A stretch of DNA of 64,000 nt from Thermoanaerobacter sp. (GTDB taxonomy: Bacteria > Bacillota > Thermoanaerobacteria > Thermoanaerobacterales > Thermoanaerobacteraceae). The translations under genes were made by a program, and so were the position numbers. Under the pieces are notes generated by a model that saw only the letters and a list, made by a program, of their open reading frames with translations, was not told where the DNA came from and ran no database searches. This document shows positions 51,847-60,966 of this stretch, in pieces (the stretch's first letter is position 1; the number at the start of each line of letters is the position of its first letter). The stretch lies in contig JADBKJ010000001.1 in assembly GCA_014896455.1 (NCBI GenBank), positions 45,405-109,404 of the forward strand. The letters are read 5' to 3'.

Positions 51847-52680
51847 GTGGTTTTAACCTCTCTAGAAATTCTCGCCTTTTCTTTTATAGCAGGATTTTTT
51901 GGAGCCCTTTTAGGATTAGGAGGAGGAATAATTGTAATTCCAGCTCTTACTCTGTTATTAGGTGTAGATATCAAATACGCTATAGGTGCAAGTATAGTTT
52001 CAGTCATCGCAACTTCCAGTGGAGCAGCAGTTGCATATGTGAGAGACAAAATTACAAATTTGAGAATAGGGATGTTTTTGGAAATCGCTACAACTACAGG
52101 AGCTATAACAGGAGCTTACATTGCAGGATTGATAAGCCCAAAATATCTTTATATAATTTTTGGCATTGTACTTTTGTATTCGGCTTTCGCTATGCTTAGA
52201 AAAGGACATGAAGAATTGCCTCAAAATGTCGTATCTCACCCTTTAGCTAAAAAATTGAAATTAGAAGGGTCCTATTTTGACAAAGTGTTAAATAAAGAAG
52301 TAAAATACAAAGTAGCGGGAGTTTACAGTGGTTTTGGAACAATGTATGTAGCTGGCGTTTTATCAGGACTTCTAGGAATAGGAAGTGGTATTTTTAAAGT
52401 TATGGCAATGGATTTATTTATGAAATTGCCTATGAAGGTCTCTACCGCTACCAGCAATTTCATGATTGGAGTGACTGCTGCAGCCAGTGCAGGTGTGTAT
52501 TTAATGAGAGGTTATATAGACCCAAAAATAGCCGGTCCAGTAGCTTTAGGAGTTCTATTAGGAGCAATGTTGGGAACAAAAGTAATGGAAAAACTTAAAA
52601 ATACTACTATAAGGAAAATATTTATACCAGTGCTTGCCTATATTTCTATTCAAATGCTTATAAAAGGCTTGGGGGTGTAA
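51847..52680 (+). CDS. TauE/SafE-family sulfite/anion exporter
   Basis: A polytopic protein of about 277 residues with eight helices. The family pattern FFGALLGLGGGIIVIPALTLLLG occurs in the first half and VLSGLLGIGSGIFKVMAMDLFMKLP in the second, reflecting internal duplication. Start is GTG at 51847, 8 nt after AAGGAG; an earlier in-frame TTG at 51817 lacks a ribosome site. Four bases upstream of a DUF1634 gene, its usual neighbour. Confidence 0.9.
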   Translation: MVLTSLEILAFSFIAGFFGALLGLGGGIIVIPALTLLLGVDIKYAIGASIVSVIATSSGAAVAYVRDKITNLRIGMFLEIATTTGAITGAYIAGLISPKYLYIIFGIVLLYSAFAMLRKGHEELPQNVVSHPLAKKLKLEGSYFDKVLNKEVKYKVAGVYSGFGTMYVAGVLSGLLGIGSGIFKVMAMDLFMKLPMKVSTATSNFMIGVTAAASAGVYLMRGYIDPKIAGPVALGVLLGAMLGTKVMEKLKNTTIRKIFIPVLAYISIQMLIKGLGV

Positions 52681-52684
52681 AACC

Positions 52685-53089
52685 ATGGAAAAAGAAAATA
52701 ACAAAGATTTAATGTTAAAAAAAGAAAATAAAGAAAATGAAAAAATAATTTCCATGGAACTTATAATAAGCAAGGCTTTAAATATAGGGGTTACCACCAG
52801 CGCAATTATCATTCTTATAGGCCTTTTAATGCTTATAATAACAGGGAAAAGTGGATATCCTACTGGTTATTATCCCACTTCACCAGGTGAAATTTTAAAA
52901 GGTTTCTTCTCTTTAAAGTCTTATGCTATCATTTTTACAGGACTTTTATTACTTATATTAACGCCTGTATTTCGGGTTGCCGTATCTATAATTACTTTTT
53001 TGTACGAAAAAGATTATTTGTATGCTGGTATCAGTACACTCGTTTTTATAATTTTAATAATAAGCTTCATACTTGGAAAAGTAGAATAA
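52685..53089 (+). CDS. DUF1634 membrane protein
   Basis: A 134-residue protein with a charged N-terminus and three to four helices (about 35-52, 75-95, 110-130), matching DUF1634 (ALNIGVTTSAIIILIGLLMLIITG; ILTPVFRVAVSIITFLYEKDYLYAGISTLVFIILI). It is often encoded beside TauE/SafE exporters, suggesting an accessory subunit. Its 3' end overlaps the ricT reading frame only because that frame is extended. Confidence 0.85.
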   Translation: MEKENNKDLMLKKENKENEKIISMELIISKALNIGVTTSAIIILIGLLMLIITGKSGYPTGYYPTSPGEILKGFFSLKSYAIIFTGLLLLILTPVFRVAVSIITFLYEKDYLYAGISTLVFIILIISFILGKVE

Positions 53090-53985
53090 AAATAGAGGAA
53101 ATTTATTCCTCTATTTTTTTCTAAGTCCTCCTCAAATATTTCATCCTCGTAGGTTCCTTCAATTTCTTCTCTTTCTTCTATAACTTCCACTTCTTCAGGA
53201 TCGTACTCTTTTATTATCTCTATTCCTTCTACATTTTTCATTTTTACTTTGAGTTTTCGTCTAATCACATCTACTTCTGCAATCTTCATTTCTTTATCTC
53301 CAACTCTTATTATGCTGCCAACCTTAGGAAGCTCCGCTCTAATTTTTTCATACATCTCCTGTTCATACTTTAAGCAGCACATCAATCGCCCGCAAATACC
53401 CGATATTTTGGTGGGATTTAAAGATAAATTTTGGTCTTTAGCCATTTTGATAGAAACAGGCTCAAATTCCCCTAAAAAGGCGGTACAACATAGAGGCCTT
53501 CCACAAGGTCCTAAACCTCCTATGATTTTTGCCTCATCCCTTACTCCTATTTGCCTTAGTTCTATTCTCATCCTAAAAACTGCAGCCAAATCTTTCACTA
53601 ATTCTCTAAAGTCTACTCTGCCTTCTGCAGTAAAATAAAATATGACTTTGGTGTTATCAAAAGTGTACTCTACATCAATTAAATTCATTTCCAAACCATG
53701 CTGTTGTATCTTCTGAAGACATATTTCAAAAGCCTCAGCTTCTTTTTTCTTGTTTTCATAATAATGTTCTACATCTTCTGGTGTCGCAATCCTTATTACT
53801 TTTTTTAAAGGAGCCACAATCTCTTCTTCTGGCACCTCTTTTATGCCGACAACTACTTCGCCAAATTCTATCCCTCTTATTGTTTCAACTATAACTTTAT
53901 CTCCTACTTTTATTGGCAAATCCCCTGGGTCAAAATAGTATATCTTTCCTGCTTTTTTAAATCTCACACCCACAACAGTAACCAA
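53014..53985 (-). CDS. ricT: RicT/YaaT, PSP1-domain RNase Y regulator (C-terminus extended)
   Basis: A [4Fe-4S]-binding member of the RicA-RicF-RicT complex that directs RNase Y processing and supports sporulation and competence in Bacillus. PSP1 features: GLGPCGRPLCCTAFLGEF and the Cys motif ISGICGRLMCCLKYE. The conserved protein ends near EDLEKN; the frame then runs 30 codons into the bidirectional terminator and across the DUF1634 3' end. A run of seven A (53111-53117, minus strand) is where one base more would give LEKK-stop, so the tail (GINFLYFYSTFPSMKLIIKIIKT) is probably not native. Confidence 0.9.
   Translation of the reverse strand: MVTVVGVRFKKAGKIYYFDPGDLPIKVGDKVIVETIRGIEFGEVVVGIKEVPEEEIVAPLKKVIRIATPEDVEHYYENKKKEAEAFEICLQKIQQHGLEMNLIDVEYTFDNTKVIFYFTAEGRVDFRELVKDLAAVFRMRIELRQIGVRDEAKIIGGLGPCGRPLCCTAFLGEFEPVSIKMAKDQNLSLNPTKISGICGRLMCCLKYEQEMYEKIRAELPKVGSIIRVGDKEMKIAEVDVIRRKLKVKMKNVEGIEIIKEYDPEEVEVIEEREEIEGTYEDEIFEEDLEKNRGINFLYFYSTFPSMKLIIKIIKTSVLIPAYK
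53090..53117. terminator. bidirectional terminator
   Basis: AAATAGAGGAA-ATTTA-TTCCTCTATTT, with U-tracts on both strands, between DUF1634 and ricT. It lies within the extended ricT frame. Confidence 0.8.
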
Positions 53986-53987
53986 AA

Positions 53988-54962
53988 TTATAAACCTCCC
54001 GCCATATCTAAAAGTAGATTCTCTACTGCTAATTGATAGTTTATATTTGAATTAATCTGTGAATTAAACTGCCCTATTCTATTAATTATATTATTAAGCT
54101 TATTGATAGTCAATCGAGATTCCATTTTCTGTATTCTATTTAAAAAATCTATATTTTTTATGAAAGAGGCATCTTTTGTAACCTTAAAAACTAACAAATC
54201 TCTCATATAGGAAAGTAAAATTTTTAAAATTTCTTCTATATTGTCTTTATTCTTATCAAAAAACTCAAACTCCTCTATCACTTCAAATCCCTTCGTAGCA
54301 AGAATTTTTTCTATTTCTTGTATTGCCTCTCTTCTAAAATTTAAATATTCCTTATTAGCTAATTTGTTAGCTTGAGCAAAATTACCATCAGCAATATGAG
54401 CTAACACTTCCGCTTCTTTTTCAGGAATATTGTGTTCATACATTAAATAGTTCTTTATCGTATTTTTATTTTCCTTATTAAAACGAACTATATTACAGCG
54501 AGAGACAATCGTAGGCAAAAGCTCTTCTTGTTGTGGTGCAATCAATATAAAAAGGCCATATAAGGGAGGTTCTTCTAAAGTTTTGAGAAAGGCATTTTGA
54601 GCTGCTACAGTCATTTTATCAGCTTGGTCTATAATAAAAATCTTTTTGTTAGCTTCATAGGGTCTTATATTGATTTCATTAGTTATATATCTTATAGTAT
54701 CTACTTTTATAGAATTCTCCTCCGGCTCTATAAAAAACACATCTGGATGATTTTTATCCACTATCTTTAGGCAAGAACTACACCTAAAGCAAGGCTTTGC
54801 ACTTTCCCCTTTGCAATTTATCATCATGGCAAAATACTCTGCCATAAATCTTTTCCCTAATCCTTCTTCTCCTACAAACAAATAAGCATTTGAAATTTTA
54901 TTTTGAGATATTACATTTTTAAAAATATTTAATACGGCTTCATGCCCATAAATCCTATACAC
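53988..54962 (-). CDS. holB: DNA polymerase III delta' subunit
   Basis: A 324-residue clamp-loader subunit. AAA+ fold with a partial Walker A (LFVGEEGLGKRFMAEYFAMMI), zinc module C-x8-CxxCxxC (CKGESAKPCFRCSSC), VRYI-type motif (RPYEANKKIFIIDQADKMTVAAQNAFLKTLEEPP) and SRC arginine finger (PTIVSRCNIVRF). GTG start after ATAGGTGATAGC. Confidence 0.93.
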   Translation of the reverse strand: MYRIYGHEAVLNIFKNVISQNKISNAYLFVGEEGLGKRFMAEYFAMMINCKGESAKPCFRCSSCLKIVDKNHPDVFFIEPEENSIKVDTIRYITNEINIRPYEANKKIFIIDQADKMTVAAQNAFLKTLEEPPLYGLFILIAPQQEELLPTIVSRCNIVRFNKENKNTIKNYLMYEHNIPEKEAEVLAHIADGNFAQANKLANKEYLNFRREAIQEIEKILATKGFEVIEEFEFFDKNKDNIEEILKILLSYMRDLLVFKVTKDASFIKNIDFLNRIQKMESRLTINKLNNIINRIGQFNSQINSNINYQLAVENLLLDMAGGL

Positions 54963-54970
54963 GCTATCAC

Positions 54971-55411
54971 CTATGAATATATATCTATTAATAATCCTCT
55001 TATATCATCTATCATTTTCAAAAGTTCCAAGTGCTTGGAATCTTTTAAAAACTCCTCTGTAAGCTTTTCTAGTTTGTCATTTACTTTTTCCACTAGAGAA
55101 TAAATTTTCTTCCTACCTCTTAAGTCGACATATTCTTTTTTGGTGTATTTTAACATGCCATTTGTCGCTTCCTGTAAAAACTTCTTTACAAGTTTTTTGT
55201 AATTAATTAAGTCCTGCAAAGTTAAATTTTCTTTTAATTTTTGTGCTGCACTGTCTATCTCTGATAAAATCCCATTCAATTTATCTTGATGAAATTGCTC
55301 TAATTCTTCGTCAAAGGTATCAATAAATTTTTTAGAAACTCTATAAGACTTATTGTACTCACTTTTTATATCAGATGAAATCTTTGGAGATTTTACCTCT
55401 TCAATTCTCAT
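54971..55411 (-). CDS. yaaR: YaaR-family (DUF327) protein
   Basis: About 146 residues, mostly helical and charged, no membrane segment. The DUF327 family stands between darA and holB in Bacillus and clostridia, exactly as here. Contains EELEQFHQDKLNGILSEIDSAAQKL and EATNGMLKYTKKEYVDLRGRKKIYSLVEKV, which match the family core. The function is unknown. ATG at 55411 has AGGGTG upstream; a GTG three codons earlier is less likely. Confidence 0.85.
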   Translation of the reverse strand: MRIEEVKSPKISSDIKSEYNKSYRVSKKFIDTFDEELEQFHQDKLNGILSEIDSAAQKLKENLTLQDLINYKKLVKKFLQEATNGMLKYTKKEYVDLRGRKKIYSLVEKVNDKLEKLTEEFLKDSKHLELLKMIDDIRGLLIDIYS

Positions 55412-55421
55412 GTCAAACACC

Positions 55422-55751
55422 CTAAATCCTAAGGAATTTTTCTACATTTAATACAAAAACTGTGGCTCCGCCAATTGTAACTTCAACGGCTTGTGGCAGG
55501 AAAATGTCTGTAGCACCACCCATAGGTGTAGGAGAAGTAATTATTCTATCGCGAGTTTTACATTTTTTCTCTATTATGCTGATAACATCATTTAATTTTT
55601 CGTCTTCTACACCTATTATCAAAGTTGTATTGCCAGACCTTAAAAATCCACCAGTAGATGCTATTCTCGTAAAGCTAAATCCCCCTTCAGTCAGGCCATC
55701 CATAAGTCTTCTTACATCCTCGTCCTGCACAATAGCTAACACTAATTTCAT
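55422..55751 (-). CDS. darA: cyclic-di-AMP receptor DarA/PstA
   Basis: A 109-residue PII-like signal protein (YaaQ). MKLVLAIVQDEDVRRLMDGLTEGGFSFTRIASTGGFLRSGNTTLIIGVEDEKL is the characteristic fold, with the GGFL and T-loop residues that bind c-di-AMP. It probably reports c-di-AMP levels to partners not yet identified in this organism. Overlaps the operon with tmk and yaaR. Confidence 0.92.
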   Translation of the reverse strand: MKLVLAIVQDEDVRRLMDGLTEGGFSFTRIASTGGFLRSGNTTLIIGVEDEKLNDVISIIEKKCKTRDRIITSPTPMGGATDIFLPQAVEVTIGGATVFVLNVEKFLRI

Positions 55752-55764
55752 GTTATTGCCCTCC

Positions 55765-56376
55765 TTATAAATATTTTTTTACTACATCAATTATGTCTTG
55801 GTGCACTTTCATAAGCTCTTGCATTCCATCTATAAATACAAACCTTTTAGGAAATTCTTTAACTAATTTAATATACCCCTCTCTCACTTTTTTGTGAAAC
55901 TCCCAACTTTCTTTTTCTAATCTGTCTGCTTCTCTTTTTCCTCGCCTTTTCATTGCTTCTTCAGGAGTAATGTCTATATAAATTGTTACATCAGGCAAAA
56001 TCCCCATTGTAGCTATTTCATTAACTAACTTAACTTTTTCTATCCCTAAACCTCTTGCATATCCCTGATACACATATGAACTGTCTACAAAGCGGTCTAA
56101 AATTACAATTTGGCCTTTTTCAAGGGCGGGCAAAATTTTCTCCTCCACTAGCTGAGCCCTAGAAGAAGCGTATAAAAGCATTTCTGTAACTGGAGAAATA
56201 AAATTATTTTTATCTAATAAAATATCTCTAACTTTTTCTCCAACTTTTGTGCCTCCAGGCTCCCTTAATACCAAAATATTATAACCCTGTTTTAAAAGAT
56301 ACTCCTCCAGAAATTTTATCTGAGTAGTCTTACCGCATCCATCTATTCCTTCAAAGCTTATAAATTTTCCTCTCAT
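55765..56376 (-). CDS. tmk: thymidylate kinase
   Basis: Phosphorylates dTMP to dTDP. P-loop FEGIDGCGKTTQIKFLEEYL, DR(Y/F)-motif LDRFVDSSYVYQGYARGLG and LID region RRGKREADRLEKESWEFHKKV are clear in 203 residues. The LID with arginines is typical of Gram-positive enzymes. Overlaps the upstream decarboxylase gene by 4 bp. Confidence 0.96.
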   Translation of the reverse strand: MRGKFISFEGIDGCGKTTQIKFLEEYLLKQGYNILVLREPGGTKVGEKVRDILLDKNNFISPVTEMLLYASSRAQLVEEKILPALEKGQIVILDRFVDSSYVYQGYARGLGIEKVKLVNEIATMGILPDVTIYIDITPEEAMKRRGKREADRLEKESWEFHKKVREGYIKLVKEFPKRFVFIDGMQELMKVHQDIIDVVKKYL

Positions 56377-57794
56377 ATTTCACACACCAATAGGCTGTTA
56401 TTTTTAAGACCTAATATCTTAATACCTTTATTATATAATACATTTATATATTTTACCATATCTTTTTTTATGCGCTCTCCTGGACAAATAAGTGGAACAC
56501 CTGGAGGATAAGGGATAATAAAGTCTGCAGAAACACGGCCTTCTGCTTCTTCTAAAGATATTAATTTAGTCTTTTGCCTTACTGCTTCAGAAGGTTTTAA
56601 AACCATTTCTGGAGTATCAGGATAAGCTGCTACTTCTTCAGCTGTTTTTTTATCTTTTTTTACATTTGCAAGCCCTTTTATCCCCTTTATTAAAAGGTCA
56701 ACCTTTTCTTTATCATCCGCTAATGTAACCATAGCAAGTATATTAAAAGTATCGGCCATCTCTACCTGTATATTAAAATTCTCTCTCAAAAACTTTTCTG
56801 CTTCAGGCCCTTTTATACCTAAGTTCTTTACACTTATAGTAAGTTTGGTTTTGTCAAAGTCAACAATGGCGTATTTGCCTACTATTTCTTTACCTAAACA
56901 TCTTATTCCCTCAATGGTGTTTATCTCATATCTTGCATAATCAGCAAGAATAATCGCTTTTTCTAATCTATTTTTACCTTCTTTCTCCATGTAATCTCTT
57001 GCAATGTCAAGGGAGGACATGAGAATATAAGAAGGAGATGTTGATTGAAAAAGGCTTAAAGAATATTTTAGTCGATTTGTATCTACTCTATCAGAATTCA
57101 AATGAAGTATAGAGCTTTGAGTAAAAGAAGACAAGGTTTTGTGTACACTCTGTACCACAATATCTGCTCCTGCCTGTATAGAAGAAAGAGGCAAATTATT
57201 AGAAAAAGGAAAGTGAGCTCCATGGGCTTCATCTACAATTAAAATTTTATTGTATTTATGAACAATGTCAGAAATTCCTGTGATATCGCTACAGAACCCG
57301 TAATAATTGGGATAAGTCATCACAACTGCTTTTATAGCCTCATCTTTTTTTAAATATTCTTCCAATTTGTTTATGTCAATTCCCATTGGAATACCGTCTT
57401 CATAATCAATTTCCGGGTTTATATAGACAGGCACTGTTTCTGTCAATATAAGGCCATTGTACACAGATTTGTGAGAATTTCTCATTATAAGTATTTTATC
57501 GTCAGGATTTAACACTGCATACATCGCTGCATATATGCCGGATGTCGTCCCATTTACAAGAAAAAAAGACTCTCTTGCCCCAAAAGCTTTTGCTGCAAGT
57601 TTTTGTGCCTCAAGTATGGGACCTTCAGGGTTGTGAAGATTGTCAAGTCCTGGTACCTCTGTTAGATCAATCTTTGCCAAATTAACAAGATATTCTCCTG
57701 GAAAAGTCCTTCCTTGTTTATGACCTGGCATGTGAAAAGGTATAATTTGGTTTTTTGCATAATCCATAAGTGCTTCATATAATGGAGCTGTCAT
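56373..57794 (-). CDS. Orn/Lys/Arg-decarboxylase-family PLP enzyme (YaaO-like)
   Basis: A fold-type I PLP enzyme of about 473 residues without the N-terminal wing domain. MPGHKQGRTFP, DEAHGAHFPFS and the PLP-lysine motif SVHKTLSSFTQSS (Lys about 220) are present, with a C-terminal Orn/Lys/Arg decarboxylase domain. Substrate (Arg or Lys) cannot be chosen. ATG 57794 preceded by GGAGG. Position before tmk matches Bacillus yaaO. Confidence 0.9.
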   Translation of the reverse strand: MTAPLYEALMDYAKNQIIPFHMPGHKQGRTFPGEYLVNLAKIDLTEVPGLDNLHNPEGPILEAQKLAAKAFGARESFFLVNGTTSGIYAAMYAVLNPDDKILIMRNSHKSVYNGLILTETVPVYINPEIDYEDGIPMGIDINKLEEYLKKDEAIKAVVMTYPNYYGFCSDITGISDIVHKYNKILIVDEAHGAHFPFSNNLPLSSIQAGADIVVQSVHKTLSSFTQSSILHLNSDRVDTNRLKYSLSLFQSTSPSYILMSSLDIARDYMEKEGKNRLEKAIILADYARYEINTIEGIRCLGKEIVGKYAIVDFDKTKLTISVKNLGIKGPEAEKFLRENFNIQVEMADTFNILAMVTLADDKEKVDLLIKGIKGLANVKKDKKTAEEVAAYPDTPEMVLKPSEAVRQKTKLISLEEAEGRVSADFIIPYPPGVPLICPGERIKKDMVKYINVLYNKGIKILGLKNNSLLVCEI

Positions 57795-57843
57795 ACAATA
57801 CCTCCGTATAATCATAATTTTTCGTTATTTTGATTATACCATA

Positions 57844-57895
57844 AAAATATGAAAACCGGATTCATATCCGGTTTCATATCCGGTTTTCATATTTT
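57844..57895. terminator. strong hairpin terminator after gin
   Basis: An 18-bp perfect stem (AAAATATGAAAACCGGAT and its complement) with a loop that itself repeats ACCGGATATGA. On the minus strand it is followed by UUAUGG. The gin stop codon lies inside the stem. On the plus strand it could also stop antisense transcription. Confidence 0.65.
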
Positions 57896-58086
57896 ATGTC
57901 TTTCATATAACCTTCCCATATGTCTATCATTTTTTTCCTGTAAAAATCATAGCCTTCATCAAAAGGAGATAAGTTTATCAATTTTTTTTGGCAATTTGTA
58001 CAAAGAAATTTTCCTAACACTTCTATTCCATCTTGCGATTCCTGTTCGCATATGAAGCATTTCCTTTTTGTTGCTATACTTTCCAT
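57874..58086 (-). CDS. gin: anti-sigma-G factor Gin (CsfB)
   Basis: About 70 residues. The zinc-binding CFICEQE..CTNCQKK (CxxC..CxxC) and the DEGYDFYRKKM segment match Gin/CsfB, which binds sigma-G and E and restrains them in the early forespore and mother cell. ATG at 58086 (MESIATKRKCFICEQ); the upstream GTG three codons earlier sits too close to the CGGTG site. A sigma-F/G-type promoter lies about 50 nt upstream, agreeing with forespore control. Head of the yaaO-tmk-holB block as in Bacillus. Confidence 0.85.
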   Translation of the reverse strand: MESIATKRKCFICEQESQDGIEVLGKFLCTNCQKKLINLSPFDEGYDFYRKKMIDIWEGYMKDIKYENRI

Positions 58087-58118
58087 ATTAAACACCGTCT
58101 TTCAAAATTTTCTAATTT

Positions 58119-58147
58119 AATTATTCCCTTTTGTGCAAAATATATTC
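58119..58147 (-). promoter_or_regulatory. sigma-F/sigma-G-like promoter of gin
   Basis: GAATA (58143-58147), 14 bp, GGGAATAATT (58119-58128) on the minus strand. The -10 fits GGNNANAHT of the forespore sigma-F consensus and the -35 fits GHATR. Confidence 0.5.
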
Positions 58148-58237
58148 ACCCTTTTTTGTATTTCCTAATTTCATTATATTTTTTCGTAAAAGAAAAAAAG
58201 CAAGTCTCAATGCAAATTGCACCAAGCCCTGCCTGTA

Positions 58238-58810
58238 TTATTTAAAAGTCTCAACTAACTCCTTATATCTAAAGCAGCTTATTAAATGGTCATTTACTAT
58301 ACCTACAGCCTGCATATAGGAATATATAATAGTAGAACCTATAAAAATAAATCCTCTCTTTTTAAGGTCTTGGCTAATTTTATCTGATAATTCAGTTTTA
58401 GAAGGTATATCTTCAATTTTTTCCCACGCATTTATTATAGGTTTATAATTTACAAAACCCCAAATATATTGATCAAAACTTCCAAATTCTTTTTGTATTT
58501 CTATAAACTTTTTGGCATTGCGTATTGAAGCCTCTATTTTCTTTCTGTTTTTTATAATTCCACTATTTTTTATGAGTTCTTCTACTTTCTTTTCGTCATA
58601 TTGCGACACTTTTATAGGGTCAAAGTCAGCATAGGCCTTTCTGTAATTTTCTCTTTTCCTTAAAATAGTAATCCAACTAAGACCTGCTTGTGCCGATTCT
58701 AAAACCAAAAACTCAAAATGTTTTTTATCCTCATGAACAGGCACTCCCCATTCTTCATCATGATATTTTATGTAAATGTCGTCACTAAGACACCAAGGAC
58801 ACCTATTCAT
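58238..58810 (-). CDS. tag: DNA-3-methyladenine glycosylase I
   Basis: Excises 3-methyladenine. About 190 residues, with the family N-terminus MNRCPWCLSDDIYIKYHDEEWGVPVHED (Cys and His zinc ligands), ESAQAGLSWITILRKRENYRKAYADFD, and GFIFIGSTIIYSYMQAVGIVNDH with C-terminal zinc-binding residues (ISCFRY). Complete. Two genes upstream of gin in the same direction, 10 bp after glucokinase. Confidence 0.95.
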   Translation of the reverse strand: MNRCPWCLSDDIYIKYHDEEWGVPVHEDKKHFEFLVLESAQAGLSWITILRKRENYRKAYADFDPIKVSQYDEKKVEELIKNSGIIKNRKKIEASIRNAKKFIEIQKEFGSFDQYIWGFVNYKPIINAWEKIEDIPSKTELSDKISQDLKKRGFIFIGSTIIYSYMQAVGIVNDHLISCFRYKELVETFK

Positions 58811-58820
58811 ATTTCACCTC

Positions 58821-59768
58821 TTATAAAAGTAATGCTGCCGCTCCTAAAACACCCACGTTTTCTCCAAGCTCTGCTTTTACTACTTCACATACTTCGGCAT
58901 TGGGTTTTAAAGCTTTTTTCTTTATTGTTTCCATCATTTTATCATAAAGCATCTCCCATTGAGTGGATACGCCACCACCTATGGCAATTCTTTTTGGATT
59001 ATAAAAAGCCATGATATTTGAAATTCCCACTCCAAGATAAAAAGCTTCATTGTCAACCAATTCTTCCGCAAACTTATCTCCCAATTTTGCCGCTTCAAAT
59101 ACATGTTCCGATTTTACTACTCCATCTTTGGCTAAATCCCTTATCATTGTATCTTTCCCATTTTGAATTCCTTCTTGAGCAAATCTCGCAATAGCCGTAC
59201 CAGAAGCAAAAGCCTCAAAGCACCCATAATTTCCGCAATTACATCGAGGCCCATTAAAATTTATAGTATGGTGCCCAATCTCAGCTGCATTAGAATTTTC
59301 TCCGCTATAAAGTTTTCCTTGAATTATCACGCCACCACCAATCCCAGTACTTACAGTTATATAAACAAAATTGTCTATACCTCTTCCTGCGCCAAATAAA
59401 TGTTCTCCAATAGCTGCAGCATTTGCATCATTCTCTAATTTTATTTCAAGTCCCAGATTATGAGATAAAATATCCACAATGGGAACATTGTCCCAACCCG
59501 GAAGATTAGGTGGGCTTATAACTACCCCCCTTTTGGCATCAAGGGGCCCTGGAGATCCAATCCCAACTCCTTTTAAATCAGATATTTTTAATTCTGCTTC
59601 TTTTAAAACGTCATAAACACTTTGTTCGATTCGCTTAATTACTTCTTCTGGCCCTTTCTCAGCCATAGTAGGTATTTTGATGCTCTTTATGATATTGCCC
59701 TTCTCATCTACAATCCCTGTACTTATCTTTGTCCCCCCTAAGTCCACACCGCATAGGATTTTTCCCAT
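58821..59768 (-). CDS. glk: glucokinase, ROK family
   Basis: ATP-dependent glucose phosphorylation at the entry to glycolysis. About 315 residues. LCGVDLGGTKISTGIVDEKG (phosphate 1), VGIGSPGPLDAKRGVV, NDANAAAIGEHLFGAGRG, ISTGIGGGVI-type motif (VSTGIGGGVIIQGKL), and the ROK zinc motif CNCGNYGCFEAFASGTAIAR. The ATG at 59768 with GGAGGGATGAAA upstream is preferred over in-frame starts earlier. Confidence 0.93.
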   Translation of the reverse strand: MGKILCGVDLGGTKISTGIVDEKGNIIKSIKIPTMAEKGPEEVIKRIEQSVYDVLKEAELKISDLKGVGIGSPGPLDAKRGVVISPPNLPGWDNVPIVDILSHNLGLEIKLENDANAAAIGEHLFGAGRGIDNFVYITVSTGIGGGVIIQGKLYSGENSNAAEIGHHTINFNGPRCNCGNYGCFEAFASGTAIARFAQEGIQNGKDTMIRDLAKDGVVKSEHVFEAAKLGDKFAEELVDNEAFYLGVGISNIMAFYNPKRIAIGGGVSTQWEMLYDKMMETIKKKALKPNAEVCEVVKAELGENVGVLGAAALLL

Positions 59769-59875
59769 TTTCATCCCTCCATTGCCATAAATAATTATAT
59801 ATACCATTCTGGATAAAAAACCTTTAAATAATTATAGCATTACTAAAATTATTAATAAAGTCAACAACAAAAAGA

Positions 59876-60783
59876 GTAGTGTCAAGATACTATGGGATTT
59901 TTAAGACAACCCCTGTAACTTAAGTTAATTCAGGGCTTCATTTTATCATGTTCTTTATATGACTTGCGTATTTTATTGCTCTTAAAACCCTGTATATTAG
60001 CGTTACTTTCCCTATATTCAAAACCGTAATATTGTTTATCTTTTCATTTGTAGACGTTTTAACTCTCCTCATCGCCTCTTTTATTTGCTTCTTCGTTAAT
60101 TTGTAACTTCCACCGTTTATATTCTTTTCTTGCCCCACTCTACTTCTCCAAGTCTCCTCCATTCTTCCTAAATACCTAATTTCGCCATTAGTTTTAATCC
60201 TTCTCTCTGCTCCACCCTAATGGATTCCTGCTAAGTCTTGCAGAGAAAATACATGGCTTATATGCTTACCTACTGCACCCTATTACATCTTCGTCTTCCT
60301 TGTATATTTTTATCCCTTCCCAATTGTTTAGTATGTATTCTCTTCGCTTCTTTTATCTTCTCTTTTCTTTCTCTTCTTTTGCTACCTTTATTAACTCACC
60401 CAGTATTTTTCTTCACTCCATGCTTTATCCCCTTCATTTTATTGCTCTCCATATCTTATCCCTTCTTTGGCTCTTTTGATGTTGCTTTAACATTGTTGTT
60501 TAAATGATATCTGTCTAACACAAACCTTGATTTACTATCCATTCTAATCCCTCTTTTATCCATGGTGCTCCATCTCCTGCTATGTATATCTTCTCTATCT
60601 TTCCACTTCATAATTGTCTTCTATGTAATTTGCTTACGTCTATCCATATGTCTTCAGCTTTCTCTCCTACGTATGCCTTGTAATAGACGTTCTTCAGTAC
60701 GTTCTTCCGTTTTTCTCTTCCCTACCTTCATGTATGTATATCAATCGCGGTGTTTCACTGCTGCCATCTTGTAAAAATTTTTC
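59876..60783 (-). pseudogene. decayed ISLre2/UPF0236-type transposase, truncated
   Basis: Reading the minus strand from 60780 to 59938 in shifting frames gives [56 protein letters not shown] (the UPF0236 signature), ERMRDKIWRAIK and the C-terminus [29 protein letters not shown]. Several frameshifts and stops interrupt it. A terminal-repeat-like end (AGTGTCAAGATACTATGGGA) lies near 59876. The N-terminal part is missing, because the three-gene transposon begins at about 60784. Confidence 0.85.
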
Positions 60784-60858
60784 TGTGGTCAATTCTCAAA
60801 TTAAATCTCCAAAGATTTTCAAATTATAATGGCATTTTTAAAGTGCATAAAAGTATTT

Positions 60859-60881
60859 TTTCTCAAATTATTACAGCCTGA
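60859..60881. repeat. internal copy of the transposon end motif
   Basis: TTTCTCAAATTATTACAGCC matches the right-end reading TTTCTCAAATTAATTTAGCC in 17 of 20 positions. Probably a second transposase-binding site in the left end. Confidence 0.5.
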
Positions 60882-60966
60882 TTAAAAATTTTTTTCACTT
60901 TTTAAGAGCATTACCGCCAAAATATGTTAATATCTGTTATTGGCAATTTGGGTTAATTGATGTATA

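Noticed and set aside
60238..60507. Plus-strand open frame rich in Leu, Ser and Cys inside the ISLre2 remnant
   Set aside because: It is the antisense of the transposase remnant; AT-rich complementary strand gives long frames by chance.
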